In this document: in pieces, positions 15,536 to 24,705 of the stretch
How the letters are laid out: every line of letters starts with the position of its first letter
How positions within the stretch are numbered: position 1 is the stretch's first letter
Assembly: GCA_937952305.1 (NCBI GenBank)
Contig: CALFZO010000165.1
Location: 1-59,101, forward strand
Reading direction: 5' to 3'
DNA: 59,101 nucleotides
Source: an uncultured Anaerolineales bacterium
GTDB lineage: Bacteria; Chloroflexota; Anaerolineae; Anaerolineales; UBA6663
Notes under the pieces: model-generated
Told to the model about the DNA's origin: nothing
Databases searched by the model: none
Seen by the model: only the letters and a program-made list of their open reading frames with translations
Position numbers and translations under genes: made by a program

Positions 15536-17131
15536 ATGCTCCCTGACTTCCGCGTTCGCCAGCGCGACTACCTGCTCGAGATCGCGCGCGCCATCACCGA
15601 AGAGCTGGATTACGCCACCGTCCTCAAACGCATCCTGCAGGCCGCCGTCGAGCTGCTGGCCGGGCAGGCCGGTCTGATCGCGCTGCGCGAAGACGAGGGC
15701 CGCTGGCACGTGCGCGCGTTCTACGGCATCCCGGAAGCCTACATCCGCTACTTCGACCCGCTCCTGGCCGACATCCCGGAGCTGAGCGCGGCGCGCGGTG
15801 AGGCCGGCCAGCGCTTCGAGATCCCGGAGATCAACCGGCGCCTGCAGGCCATCGCCGAGGCCACCACCCTCGGCCTGCTGCAGGGCGTCGGCCTGCCGAT
15901 GAGCGTGCGCGCCGAGACGGTCGGCCTGATCTACGTTTTCCGCAGCTACCCGGCCGGTTTCTCCACCAACGACCGCGCCCTGCTCTCCAGCTTCGCCGTG
16001 CAGGCCGCCATCGCCGTGCAGAACGCCAAGCTCTACCAGCAGGTCAGCCAGGAGAAGCGCCGGCTGGACGCCGTGCTGGACAGCTACGCCGACGGCATCC
16101 TGATCCTGACGCCCGCGCAGACCATCCAGCGCTTCAACCGGGCCATGGCCAAGCTCACCGGCTGGACGGCCGCCGACGCCATCGGCCGCCACCACGACGA
16201 GGTCATCCGCTGGGCGCGCCGCGAGCCGGGCCCCAGCCTGGCCGAGGCCGAAGCCGGCGGCTGGCCGCTGGCCAACGCCAACGGCCCGCACGGCGCGCCG
16301 CCGCTCTACGTGGAAGGCGACCTGCTGCGGCGCGACGGCGGCCTGACCCCGGCCGGCGTCTCCTACGCGGCGCTGTTCGACCGCGAAGGCCGGCTGGTCA
16401 ACCTGATCGTCGATGTGCACGACATCACCAAGTTCCGCGAGGCCGAGGAGCTCAAGACGACGTTCATCTCCATCATCAGCCACGAACTGAAGACGCCCGT
16501 GGCCCTGATCAAAGGCTACGCCGAGACGCTGCGCCGCGAGGACGCCCACTGGGACGCCGCCACCGTGCAGGAGAGCCTGGGCGTCATCGCCGAGGAGGCC
16601 GACCGGCTGGCCGACCTGATCGAGAAGCTGCTGGACGCCTCCCGGCTGCAGGCCGGCGCCCTCAAGCTCAACACCAGCGAGGTGGCCCTGGATCGACTGG
16701 CGGCCCGGCTGACCGCCAAGTTCCGCACCCAATCCGACAAACACACGCTCAGCGTCGATTTCCCGCCGGACTTCCCGGTGGTGCTCGGCGACGAGGAGCG
16801 CCTGACCCAGGTGCTGACCAACCTGCTCTCCAACGCCCTCAAGTACTCGCCCGGCGGCGGACGCGTGGTGGTACGCGGCCGAGCCGAGCCCGAGAAAGTA
16901 GTCATCAGCGTCTCGGATGAGGGGCCGGGCATCGCGGCCCCGGAGCTGCCGCACGTCTTCGAGCGGTTCTATCGCGGCGCCTCCGACCTGACCAAGCGCG
17001 TCAAGGGCGCGGGCCTGGGCCTGTTCCTGGCCAAGGCCGTGGTGGAGGCCCACCAGGGCCGTATCTGGGTGGAGTCTACGCCGGACCGCGGCACCACCTT
17101 CTCCTTCGTTCTCCCCCGACAGGCCGTATAA
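15536..17131 (+). CDS. Soluble sensor histidine kinase (GAF-PAS-HisKA-HATPase)
   Basis: A 531-residue cytoplasmic histidine kinase without membrane segments. An N-terminal GAF domain spans about 18-165, followed by a PAS domain (VLDSYADGILILTPAQTIQR, about 180-300). The HisKA box is IISHELKTPVALIKGYAETL with the phosphoacceptor His near 311. The ATPase domain has the N box (LTNLLSNALKYSPGG), the G1 box (SVSDEGPGI), the F box (ERFYRG) and the G2 box (GLGLFLAKAVVEAHQGRIWV). GAF plus PAS suggests sensing of a small molecule, redox state or light-related cofactor, but no cofactor Cys pair is obvious. No response regulator is nearby. The start is set by the extended -10 motif directly upstream. 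Confidence 0.93.
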   Translation: MLPDFRVRQRDYLLEIARAITEELDYATVLKRILQAAVELLAGQAGLIALREDEGRWHVRAFYGIPEAYIRYFDPLLADIPELSAARGEAGQRFEIPEINRRLQAIAEATTLGLLQGVGLPMSVRAETVGLIYVFRSYPAGFSTNDRALLSSFAVQAAIAVQNAKLYQQVSQEKRRLDAVLDSYADGILILTPAQTIQRFNRAMAKLTGWTAADAIGRHHDEVIRWARREPGPSLAEAEAGGWPLANANGPHGAPPLYVEGDLLRRDGGLTPAGVSYAALFDREGRLVNLIVDVHDITKFREAEELKTTFISIISHELKTPVALIKGYAETLRREDAHWDAATVQESLGVIAEEADRLADLIEKLLDASRLQAGALKLNTSEVALDRLAARLTAKFRTQSDKHTLSVDFPPDFPVVLGDEERLTQVLTNLLSNALKYSPGGGRVVVRGRAEPEKVVISVSDEGPGIAAPELPHVFERFYRGASDLTKRVKGAGLGLFLAKAVVEAHQGRIWVESTPDRGTTFSFVLPRQAV

Positions 17132-17132
17132 T
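17127..17132 (+). promoter_or_regulatory. Putative -10 element for the CpXC gene
   Basis: A perfect TATAAT overlaps the TAA stop codon of the histidine kinase gene, with a weak TTCGTT 16 bp upstream. It would start transcription about 70 nt before the CpXC gene ATG. Confidence 0.5.
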
Positions 17133-17187
17133 TGCGCTCTATGGCTCACCCGCGCCAAAGCCGGGTGACGCTCAACGCTGCTAACCC

Positions 17188-17203
17188 ACCTTTCGCGAAA
17201 GGT
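17188..17203 (+). promoter_or_regulatory. 16-bp perfect palindrome at the CpXC gene translation start
   Basis: ACCTTTCGCGAAAGGT is a perfect palindrome ending 5 nt before the ATG at 17209. Its right half contains GAAAGG, the only plausible ribosome site. It could be a protein operator or an RNA hairpin that hides the ribosome site. Confidence 0.55.
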
Positions 17204-17208
17204 TCGTC

Positions 17209-18564
17209 ATGCCCCCGATCAAGACCACCGTTCCCTGCCCCAACTGCCGCATGCCGGTCCCGGTCACCCTGGAACAGCTCTTCGACGCGACCCAGGAGCC
17301 GGAGGCCAAGCGGCGTTTCCTGAGCGGGCAGTTCAACCTGATCAACTGCCCCAACTGCCGCTTCCAGGGCCAGGCCGCCTCGCTCCTGCTGTACCACGAC
17401 GCCGACAAGGAGCTGCTGATGAGCTTCGTGCCCATGGGCCTGGGTCTGCCGCAGGCCGAGCAGGAGCGCGCCGTGGGCAAGCTCGTCAACGAGGTCATCA
17501 ACAAGCTGCCGCAGGAGAAGCGCAAGGGCTATCTGCTCAACCCCAAGCAGGCGCTCACCCTGCAAGGCATGATGGACCGCATCTATGAGGCCGACGGCAT
17601 CACGCGCGAGATGCTCGACGCCCAGCGCGGCAAGGTCCAGTTGATCCAGCGTCTGCTCAACGCGCCCGATGACCAGCTGGCCGCGCTGATCCAGGAGAAC
17701 GACGCCCAGATCGACGAGCAGTTCTTCCAGATCCTGGGCGCCTCGGCCCAGGCCGCGGCCGCCGGCGGCAACGAGCCGGCCGTGCGCCGCATGTCCGAAG
17801 TCCAGAACAAGGTCGTGGCCGCCAGCACCTTCGGCGCCAAGCTGCGCGAGCGCCAGGCCCAGGTGGAGGCCGCGGTGCGCGAGCTGCAGGCCCTGGGCGA
17901 CAAGCTCACGCCCGACAAGCTCATGGAACTGCTGCTCAAGGCCGAGTCGGATGACAAGGTGGCGGCCTACATCTCACTGGCCCGGCCGCTGGTGGATTAC
18001 TCCTTCTTCGAGTCGCTCAGCCGGCGCGTGGACCGCGCCGACGGCGCCGAGAAGGAACGCCTCACCAAGCTGCGCGAGTTGATCCTGCAGACCACCCAAC
18101 AGGTGGACGAGGCCGCCAAGGCCCGCCTGCAGGAGACCGCCGACCTGTTGAAACACTTGATGGAGGCGCCGGACCTGGATCAGGCCGTGCGCGAGAACGC
18201 CCAGTTCATCGACGAGACTTTTCTGGCCATCCTCAGCGAGAACATCGCCGCCGCCCAGAAGGCCGGCCGCAACGACATCGCCGCGCGCCTGACCGCCGTC
18301 AACGACGGCATCCAGCGCCTGATGCAGGAATCGGCGCCGCCGGAGATCCGCTTCATCAACGAGCTGCTGGACCTGCCCAGCGACGCGGAGGCCGAGGCCG
18401 CGCTCAAGGCGCGCGCGTCCGAGATCACGCCGGAGCTGGTCAGCACGCTCAACTACCTCACCGACAACCTGCGCCAGAGCGGGCGCACCGACCTGGCCGC
18501 GCGGCTGGAGCACCTGTATGGCGTGGCGCTGGGTGAGGTGATGTCGTCCAACTGGAAGAAATAG
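17209..18564 (+). CDS. CpXC-domain protein
   Basis: A 451-residue protein. The N-terminal 110 residues form a CpXC-type zinc-ribbon-like domain with CPNC at about 9 and again CPNC at about 48 (two CxxC pairs, probably one zinc). The remaining about 330 residues are almost entirely charged helices, with motifs such as LLNAPDDQLAALIQ, LLDLPSDAEAEAALKARA and repeated LxxLM/LQ heptads, and contain no Cys. There is no signal peptide or membrane segment. The family's function is not known. It lies between a histidine kinase and an M24 peptidase on the same strand. A palindrome overlaps its ribosome site. Confidence 0.82.
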   Translation: MPPIKTTVPCPNCRMPVPVTLEQLFDATQEPEAKRRFLSGQFNLINCPNCRFQGQAASLLLYHDADKELLMSFVPMGLGLPQAEQERAVGKLVNEVINKLPQEKRKGYLLNPKQALTLQGMMDRIYEADGITREMLDAQRGKVQLIQRLLNAPDDQLAALIQENDAQIDEQFFQILGASAQAAAAGGNEPAVRRMSEVQNKVVAASTFGAKLRERQAQVEAAVRELQALGDKLTPDKLMELLLKAESDDKVAAYISLARPLVDYSFFESLSRRVDRADGAEKERLTKLRELILQTTQQVDEAAKARLQETADLLKHLMEAPDLDQAVRENAQFIDETFLAILSENIAAAQKAGRNDIAARLTAVNDGIQRLMQESAPPEIRFINELLDLPSDAEAEAALKARASEITPELVSTLNYLTDNLRQSGRTDLAARLEHLYGVALGEVMSSNWKK

Positions 18565-18583
18565 CCGCCGGAACCCAACCGTC

Positions 18584-19774
18584 ATGGACACCTCTATCGT
18601 CCGGGAGAAACTCGACCAGGCCGTGGCCCTGTTGAACGAACAGGACCTGGACCTGTGGCTGACCTTTGTGCGCGAGACCTCCCTCACGCGCGACCCGGCC
18701 CTGGACCTGGTGGCCGGCCTGGACATGACCTGGCACTCGGCCTTCCTGGTAAGCCGCAGCGGCGAGCGCGTGGCCATCGTCGGCCGCTTCGACGCCGACA
18801 ATGTGCGCGCCGGCGGCGGCTACACCCAGGTGATCGGCTACGATGAGAGCCTGCGGCCCGCCCTGCGCGAAGTCGTCGCCCGGCTGGACCCGCGCACCAT
18901 CGCGGTCAATTACTCGGAAAGCGATCCGGCCGCCGACGGCCTGACTTACGGGTTGTGGCGCACCCTGCAGGCGACGTTCGCCGACACGCCTTACGCCGGC
19001 CGGTTCGTGTCCGCCGAAGCCTTCCTGGCCGCGCTGCGCGGACGCAAGTCCGCCAGCGAGACCGGCCGGATCCGGCTGGCCGTGCGCGCCACCGAGAAGA
19101 TGTTCGCGCAGCTCACCAATCGCCTGCGCCTGGGCCTGAGCGAGCGCCAGATCGCCGACCAGTTGACGGCCGAGCGCAAGCGCCTGAAGCTGGACACCGC
19201 CTGGGACGAGCCCTACTGCCCGGTCGTCAACGCCGGGCCGGACTCGCCGGTGGGCCACACCCTGCCCGGCCAGTTCAAGACCGCGCGCGGGCAGCTGCTC
19301 CACATCGACTTCGGCCTGAAACGCGCCGGCTTCTGCTCAGACCTGCAGCGGATGTGGTACTTCCTGGACAAGGGCGAGCGGCGCGCCCCGCCCGATGTGC
19401 GCCAGGCCTGGGAGGCCTGCTGGGCGGCCCTGGACGCCGGCGCGGCCCAACTGCGGCCTGGCGCGGCCGGCTGGGAAGTGGACGCGGCCGCGCGCGCGGC
19501 GCTGACGCGCGCCGGCTTTCCGGAGTATCAGCACGCCCTCGGCCATCAGCTCGGCCGCGTGGCCCACGACGGCGCCACGCTGCTGGGGCCGCGCTGGGAC
19601 CGCTATGGCCAGGCGCCGCTGGGGCGCGTGGAGGCCGGCCAGGTCTACACGCTGGAGCTGGGCACCTACGTCACCCGGCGCGGGTACCTCGGCCTGGAAG
19701 AGGACGTCCTGGTGACCGAGACCGGGATCGAGTGGTTGAGCAAGCCCCAACGCAAACTCTGGCTGATTTCGTAA
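18584..19774 (+). CDS. M24-family aminopeptidase (Xaa-Pro peptidase type)
   Basis: A 396-residue protein with a creatinase-like N-terminal domain (about 1-165) and a pita-bread metallopeptidase domain. All five metal ligands of the M24 family are visible: Asp in HIDFG, Asp in FCSDLQR, His in HALGHQLGR, Glu in TLELGTY and Glu in GLEEDVLV. Expected role: cytoplasmic removal of an N-terminal residue before proline. It starts 19 nt after the CpXC gene stop and is probably in the same transcript. Confidence 0.9.
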   Translation: MDTSIVREKLDQAVALLNEQDLDLWLTFVRETSLTRDPALDLVAGLDMTWHSAFLVSRSGERVAIVGRFDADNVRAGGGYTQVIGYDESLRPALREVVARLDPRTIAVNYSESDPAADGLTYGLWRTLQATFADTPYAGRFVSAEAFLAALRGRKSASETGRIRLAVRATEKMFAQLTNRLRLGLSERQIADQLTAERKRLKLDTAWDEPYCPVVNAGPDSPVGHTLPGQFKTARGQLLHIDFGLKRAGFCSDLQRMWYFLDKGERRAPPDVRQAWEACWAALDAGAAQLRPGAAGWEVDAAARAALTRAGFPEYQHALGHQLGRVAHDGATLLGPRWDRYGQAPLGRVEAGQVYTLELGTYVTRRGYLGLEEDVLVTETGIEWLSKPQRKLWLIS

Positions 19775-19861
19775 CGCGGCCAATTCCTGAGCGCGCCCGG
19801 AGCGCCGCCTGACGGCGGAGGCCCGGGTGCGCCTGTGTATCACAAGGCGAGGCGGAGCGGT

Positions 19862-21940
19862 ATGAGTCGAAACACGCAGATCTTGTTGGGAGTGGTGATC
19901 GCCGGGGTCTTTCTGGCCTGTTGCTGCGGACTGATCGTGGTCGCGACGGCCGGCGCCTTCATCTATCAATTCAGCAGTTCCAGTGTGTCGGTGGCCACGG
20001 CCATCCGGCCGCGGGTCACGGTCATCCCGGTCAGCCGGACGCCCGCGGCCCCCCCCAGCCCGCGGCCGGCGACGCTGACACCGCTCCCGGACCCTTCGGC
20101 GACGGCCCCCGACCTGGCTCCGTCCGCCACCCCGCTCCCCGGCGCGGGCGCGGATACGCTGGCCGCCATCGCCGGCGCGCAGCTGCCCCCGCGCGATCTG
20201 CGGGAGGTGGCGATGCGGCTGAAGGGCCTGCCGGACATCCCGGCCACCGTGGCCGCCGCGCCGGCCGACCACGCCGTGGGCGCGGTGCTGGAGTTCAACG
20301 CCCACAACGACGACACCCAGGAACACTTCACCGTCCGGGCGCGCCTGGTCTACAAGACCGCCAACGCCTACTTCTTCGCCGAGCAGGGCGTGAACGTGAA
20401 TGAGGCCGCCGTCCGGCGCCTGCTGGACGACTTCCAGGCGCAGACGTACCCCACCAACCGCGAGTTCTTCGGCTCAGAGTGGACGCCCGGCGTGGACGGC
20501 GACCCGCGCCTGTACATCCTGTATGTGCGCGGCATCGGCTTTGGCACGCTCGGCTACTACTCGTCGGCCGACGAGTACTCGCGCCTGGCCTACGAGTACT
20601 CCAACGAAAAAGAGATCTTCTACATCAACGCCGACCTGACCACGCCCGGCGACTCCGATCTGGCCAGCACCCTGACGCACGAATTCCAGCACATGATCCA
20701 CTGGCATCAGGACCTCAACGAGGAGACCTGGCTGAACGAGGGCGCGTCGATGCTGGCCGAGCTGCTCAACGACTACCGCCCGGACGGCTACGCCTTCGAC
20801 TTCATCGCCGACCCAGACCTGCAGCTCAACGCCTGGACTGACGGCAACACCATCCCGCATTACGGCGCGTCGTTCATGTTCCTGGCCTACTTCCTGGACC
20901 GCTTCGGCGAGGCGGCCACGCGCGCGCTGGTCAGCCACCCGGAGAACGGCCTGGTGGCGGTGGATGCCGTCCTGGCCGAGGTCGGCGCCACCGACCCGGC
21001 CAGCGGCCAGCCGTTGACGGCCGAGGACGTGTTCGCAGACTGGGTCGTCGCCAACTACCTGGATGACCCCGCCGTGGCCGACGGCCGCTACACGTATCGG
21101 CGCTACGCGGACCCGCTCACGGTCAGCCCGCTGGAGACCTACTTCACCTGCCCGGTCGCGCGGCAGACCGGCACCGTCAACCAATTCGGGAGCGACTATT
21201 ACCGCTTCGACTGCCCGGGCACCTTCACGTTGAGCTTCGCCGGCGACAGTCGGAACGCGGTGGCCCCGGCACCGCCGCTCGACGGGCGCTACGCCTTTTG
21301 GAGCCATCGCGCCGACGAGACGGTGACGGCCCTCACGCGCGCGTTTGACCTGACCGGGCTGACGACGGCGACGCTGACCTACCGCGCCTGGTGGGACATT
21401 GAGGAATACTACGACTACGCCTATCTGCAGATCTCGGCCAATGGCGGCGAGACCTGGACGATCCTGCGCGCCCCGTCGAGCACGGACGAGGACCCCAACT
21501 CCGCCAGCTTCGGCTGGGGCTACACTGGCGCGTCACGCGGCTGGCGCGACGAGACGGTGGACCTCTCGGCCTACGCCGGCCAGCAAGTGCTGGTGCGCTT
21601 CGAGTACGTCACCGATACGGCCCTCAACAACCCCGGCCTGCTCGTGGACGACATCGCCCTCCCGGAACTTGACTACCGCGCCGATTTCGAACAGGATGAG
21701 GGCGGCTGGGAGGCGCAGGGCTTCGTGCGCATGGATAACGTCCTGCCGCAGCGCTTCATCCTGCAGTTGATCCGCCAGTCTGAGGCCGGCACCACCGTCG
21801 AGCGCGTGCCCCTGGACGGCGGCAACCGCGGGCAGCTGCCGGTGACCGTGGCGCCCGGCGAGACCGTCACGCTGGTGGTGTCCGGGGCGACCCGCTTCAC
21901 CACCGAGTCCGCCGAGTATGAGTTCGCGCTGGAGCGCTGA
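19862..21940 (+). CDS. Membrane-anchored zinc metalloprotease (M6/immune inhibitor A-like)
   Basis: A 692-residue exported protein. A membrane segment (ILLGVVIAGVFLACCCGLIV) is followed by a Pro/Thr/Ser/Ala-rich linker to about residue 100. The protease domain carries the zinc site HEFQHMIHW (HExxH at about 273) with the third ligand in EETWLNEGASMLAELL, as in M6-type peptidases related to immune inhibitor A. The C-terminal about 250 residues contain a beta-sandwich (SFAGDSRNAVAPAPP, AFDLTGLTTATLTYRAWWDI, GQQVLVRFEYVTD) typical of the immune inhibitor A-like carbohydrate/MAM-like region. I chose the ATG at 19862, which follows GGCGGAGCGGT. Likely role: degradation of extracellular protein. 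Confidence 0.85.
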   Translation: MSRNTQILLGVVIAGVFLACCCGLIVVATAGAFIYQFSSSSVSVATAIRPRVTVIPVSRTPAAPPSPRPATLTPLPDPSATAPDLAPSATPLPGAGADTLAAIAGAQLPPRDLREVAMRLKGLPDIPATVAAAPADHAVGAVLEFNAHNDDTQEHFTVRARLVYKTANAYFFAEQGVNVNEAAVRRLLDDFQAQTYPTNREFFGSEWTPGVDGDPRLYILYVRGIGFGTLGYYSSADEYSRLAYEYSNEKEIFYINADLTTPGDSDLASTLTHEFQHMIHWHQDLNEETWLNEGASMLAELLNDYRPDGYAFDFIADPDLQLNAWTDGNTIPHYGASFMFLAYFLDRFGEAATRALVSHPENGLVAVDAVLAEVGATDPASGQPLTAEDVFADWVVANYLDDPAVADGRYTYRRYADPLTVSPLETYFTCPVARQTGTVNQFGSDYYRFDCPGTFTLSFAGDSRNAVAPAPPLDGRYAFWSHRADETVTALTRAFDLTGLTTATLTYRAWWDIEEYYDYAYLQISANGGETWTILRAPSSTDEDPNSASFGWGYTGASRGWRDETVDLSAYAGQQVLVRFEYVTDTALNNPGLLVDDIALPELDYRADFEQDEGGWEAQGFVRMDNVLPQRFILQLIRQSEAGTTVERVPLDGGNRGQLPVTVAPGETVTLVVSGATRFTTESAEYEFALER

Positions 21941-21969
21941 GGCTGGGCGCCGAGCCAGGAGTTAGGGCC

Positions 21970-22632
21970 ATGCTCAACAAACACCGCGTGGGGTTGGGGC
22001 TTGTGACGGGGCTGGCGCTGGTCGGGCTGGCCTGCCAGACCGTGACCGTGGTGCCGAATATCCTGTTCGGCCGCGCCTCCCCGACTCCGAGACCGCCCAC
22101 GGTTGTCGCCCCGAACGCGGCCGCCACTCCGGACGTGGACGACAACGGCGACACGCCCTTGACCCTGGGCGCCGGCCCGACGCTGGGCACGATCCGCGAG
22201 ACCCGGGTGGCCGTGGCCGAAGACACCGCTGATCTGGAGAGTCTGGCCGAGGAGGGTTATTCGACCGAGGAACTGAACACGGTCGGCGCCCGGCTGAGCT
22301 ACACCGTCCGGCTGGACCAGACCGACACGCCGGTCTTGTGGGGTTACGGCTGGTGCGCCACCACGCGCACGATCCTGGACGAGAACCTGGCGGCGATGCA
22401 GGTGGAGTTCACGCTGAACGGCGAACCCGTGGACCTGGCCCGCTTTGATATCGCGGACTATGCGTCTGCGGACGGTCTGGAGTGCCGGTCCTTTGTGGTC
22501 GTCGTGTACGCTTGGCCGTCTGGCCCCACGACGCTGGAGACGCGCGTCACCTTTACCGAGGCCCTCGACGACGGGATGGCCGAGTATCCGGCCGGCGATC
22601 AGGTCTTTACCTACACCGTCACCGCGCCCTGA
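21970..22632 (+). CDS. Putative lipoprotein of unknown function
   Basis: A 220-residue protein with an N-terminal hydrophobic segment ending in LALVGLAC (a near-lipobox, Cys at about 18), then a Pro/Thr-rich linker (SPTPRPPTVV). The rest is a beta-rich domain with three Cys (GWCATTR, GLECRSF) that I do not recognise. A GGAGTTAGGGCC ribosome site sets the start. It follows the metalloprotease by 29 nt and is probably co-transcribed; a role as a surface accessory to the protease is only a guess. Confidence 0.7.
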   Translation: MLNKHRVGLGLVTGLALVGLACQTVTVVPNILFGRASPTPRPPTVVAPNAAATPDVDDNGDTPLTLGAGPTLGTIRETRVAVAEDTADLESLAEEGYSTEELNTVGARLSYTVRLDQTDTPVLWGYGWCATTRTILDENLAAMQVEFTLNGEPVDLARFDIADYASADGLECRSFVVVVYAWPSGPTTLETRVTFTEALDDGMAEYPAGDQVFTYTVTAP

Positions 22633-22651
22633 CCGGACCGCCCGGTTTTTT
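22632..22651 (+). terminator. Intrinsic terminator after the lipoprotein gene
   Basis: ACCGG-ACCGC-CCGGT followed by TTTTT begins at the stop codon of the lipoprotein gene. The stem is short (5 bp) but all next to a good T-tract. It closes the plus-strand run and faces the convergent beta-galactosidase gene. Confidence 0.6.
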
Positions 22652-22698
22652 CGGCGCGCGGTCCTCCCCGGTGGAAGTTGCCTCCGGGTCCCGGCCGG

Positions 22699-24678
22699 TT
22701 ACACCAACCGCAGATCGAGGCCGGGCACCGTCACCGACTGATCGCCCACCCTGGCCGTCACATCGCCGTCAGCGAAGTTGAACAGCCCGATGGTCCCGCC
22801 GCGCCGGATCGCGACCAGCCCCGGCGGCAGGACGTCTAGACGGTGGACGCCGGCCTGGTCGGCCACGTGGCGGACCAGCGTCAACGCCTGATCCTGATCA
22901 GGGAACCAGCCGCAGTAGAACACGCGCCCCACGCCCACGGCGTGCGCGGTCAGCGCCGCCCGCCCCGGGAAGGGGCCGGCGGTATAGCGCCCCACCACCC
23001 GCGCTGCGCCCGGCTCCAGGGCTTCAACCCACCACGCCGCCGCGCCGGCCAGGCCCAGCCCCTCGGCCGCCACCTGCCCCGTTACGCCCGGCGGCAGCGC
23101 GCCCCAGTCCGTCACCGTGGCACCGACTAGGTCGCGCACCAGTCCCGGCAGCGGCTGGTCCGTCACCCGATTAGTGTTGGTCTTGAAGCCGGTGCGGACG
23201 CCCAGCCACACCGTCCCCCCGGCCTCGGCGAAGCGGCGCAGACGCCCGGCGTGCTCCGGCGTCAGCACGTGCCAGGTCGGCGCCAGCACCAGCCGGTAGC
23301 CGCTCAGGTCGGCGTCCGGCGATACGACATCGACGTTGATGCCCAAACGCCGCAGGGCCCGGTAGTAGACGAACAGATGCCGCGGATACGTGAAGGCGCG
23401 CGTGTGCGGCTGCAGGCGCAGCGCCCACAGATCGTCGTAGCTCCACACCAGCGCCACCTGGCTGCGCAGCGGCGCCGCCGTGAAGGCCTCCAACTGCGCC
23501 CATTCCGCGCGCAGCTGGGCCACGGCCCGGGCGCCCACAGCGGGCGAGCCGTCATGGTGCTGCAGCCCGGAGTGATACTGCTCCTGAGCGTCCAGGGCCG
23601 CACGCTCGCGGAAGTAGACGATGGCGTCGGCGCCGGCCGCGGCCGCGTGCCAGCTCCACAGCCGCACCGTCTCCGGCCGGACGTGCGGGTTGTGCTGCCC
23701 CCAGTTCACGTGGCCAGGTTGCTGCTCCATGATCCAGAAGGGCCGGCCCAGCAAGCCGCGGGTGAGGTCATGGGCAAAACCCGTGACGTGCGGATCGCCG
23801 GCATCGTAGGCCAACTGCGGCGGCGTCTCCGGCCCGTAGAGCAGGTCACTCCAGCGGCCGAGGTTGCCCGTGGGATAGGAGTCCCAGGCCGCGAAGGTCA
23901 GCGGCCGCGCCAGGTCGAAGTAGTTCAGATCCTGGTACAGGCCCATGAAGTTGTGCGTGAACCACTGCGCCGGCCGGGTGGCGGCGCGCAGGGTATCGAT
24001 CTGAAACTGCTGGTAGTCCGCCACCGAGTCGGAACAGAAGCGGTAGTAGTCCAGGACGAGACTAGGGTTTGGCGTGGCCAGGTGCAAGACCGGCGGCTCC
24101 ACGCGCGACCAGTCGTGGTATTCGGCCGACCAGAAGACCGTGCCCCAGGCCTGGTTGAGCGCCTCCACCGTCCCGTAGCGGTCCATCAACCAGCGCCGGA
24201 AGTTTTCGGCGCAGACCGGGCAGTAGCAGCGGGCCGTGCCGCCGCCGCCGAACTCGTTGTCGATCTGCCAGCCGACCACGGCCGGGTGCTGGCCGTAGCG
24301 CTCGGCCAATGCCTGCACGATCCGGCGCGTCATGTCCCGGTAGTCACTGTTGTTGGGGCAGTAGTGGCGGCGGCCGCCCGGACGCCGCCGCCGGCCCTGG
24401 TCGTCCACCGGCAGCGTGCTCGGGTAATTGTGGGAGAGCCAATCCGGCGGCGCCGCCGTCGGCGTCCCCAAGACCACTTCAAAACCGGCACGCGCGAAGA
24501 CGTCCACGGCCCGGTCCAGCCAGCCAAAGTCGAAGCGGCCTTCCGCCGGCTCCAGACGAGACCAGGCGAACTCGGCCAGACGCACGATCGTCAGGCCGAG
24601 GTCCTTGAGCCAACGCGCGTCCTCGGCCCAGCGGGCCTCGGGCCAATGTTCGGGGTAGTAACAGATGCCAAGTTTCAT
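22699..24678 (-). CDS. GH42 beta-galactosidase
   Basis: A 659-residue enzyme of glycoside hydrolase family 42. The start LGICYYPEHWPEARW and LGLTIVRLAEFAWSRLEP are family signatures. The acid/base Glu lies in WQIDNEFGG (about 142), the nucleophile Glu in IMEQQPGHVNW (about 316), and the zinc-binding cysteines in RCYCPVC. After the TIM barrel come the trimerisation domain (DDLWALRLQPHTRAFTYP onwards) and a C-terminal beta domain. No signal peptide, so it acts inside the cell on imported galactosides. An AGGAACCCT ribosome site precedes the ATG. It is the last gene of the sugar cluster, 27 nt after the FGGY kinase. Confidence 0.95.
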   Translation of the reverse strand: MKLGICYYPEHWPEARWAEDARWLKDLGLTIVRLAEFAWSRLEPAEGRFDFGWLDRAVDVFARAGFEVVLGTPTAAPPDWLSHNYPSTLPVDDQGRRRRPGGRRHYCPNNSDYRDMTRRIVQALAERYGQHPAVVGWQIDNEFGGGGTARCYCPVCAENFRRWLMDRYGTVEALNQAWGTVFWSAEYHDWSRVEPPVLHLATPNPSLVLDYYRFCSDSVADYQQFQIDTLRAATRPAQWFTHNFMGLYQDLNYFDLARPLTFAAWDSYPTGNLGRWSDLLYGPETPPQLAYDAGDPHVTGFAHDLTRGLLGRPFWIMEQQPGHVNWGQHNPHVRPETVRLWSWHAAAAGADAIVYFRERAALDAQEQYHSGLQHHDGSPAVGARAVAQLRAEWAQLEAFTAAPLRSQVALVWSYDDLWALRLQPHTRAFTYPRHLFVYYRALRRLGINVDVVSPDADLSGYRLVLAPTWHVLTPEHAGRLRRFAEAGGTVWLGVRTGFKTNTNRVTDQPLPGLVRDLVGATVTDWGALPPGVTGQVAAEGLGLAGAAAWWVEALEPGAARVVGRYTAGPFPGRAALTAHAVGVGRVFYCGWFPDQDQALTLVRHVADQAGVHRLDVLPPGLVAIRRGGTIGLFNFADGDVTARVGDQSVTVPGLDLRLV

Positions 24679-24705
24679 AGGGTTCCTATGCTGCCGGCGG
24701 TCTGG

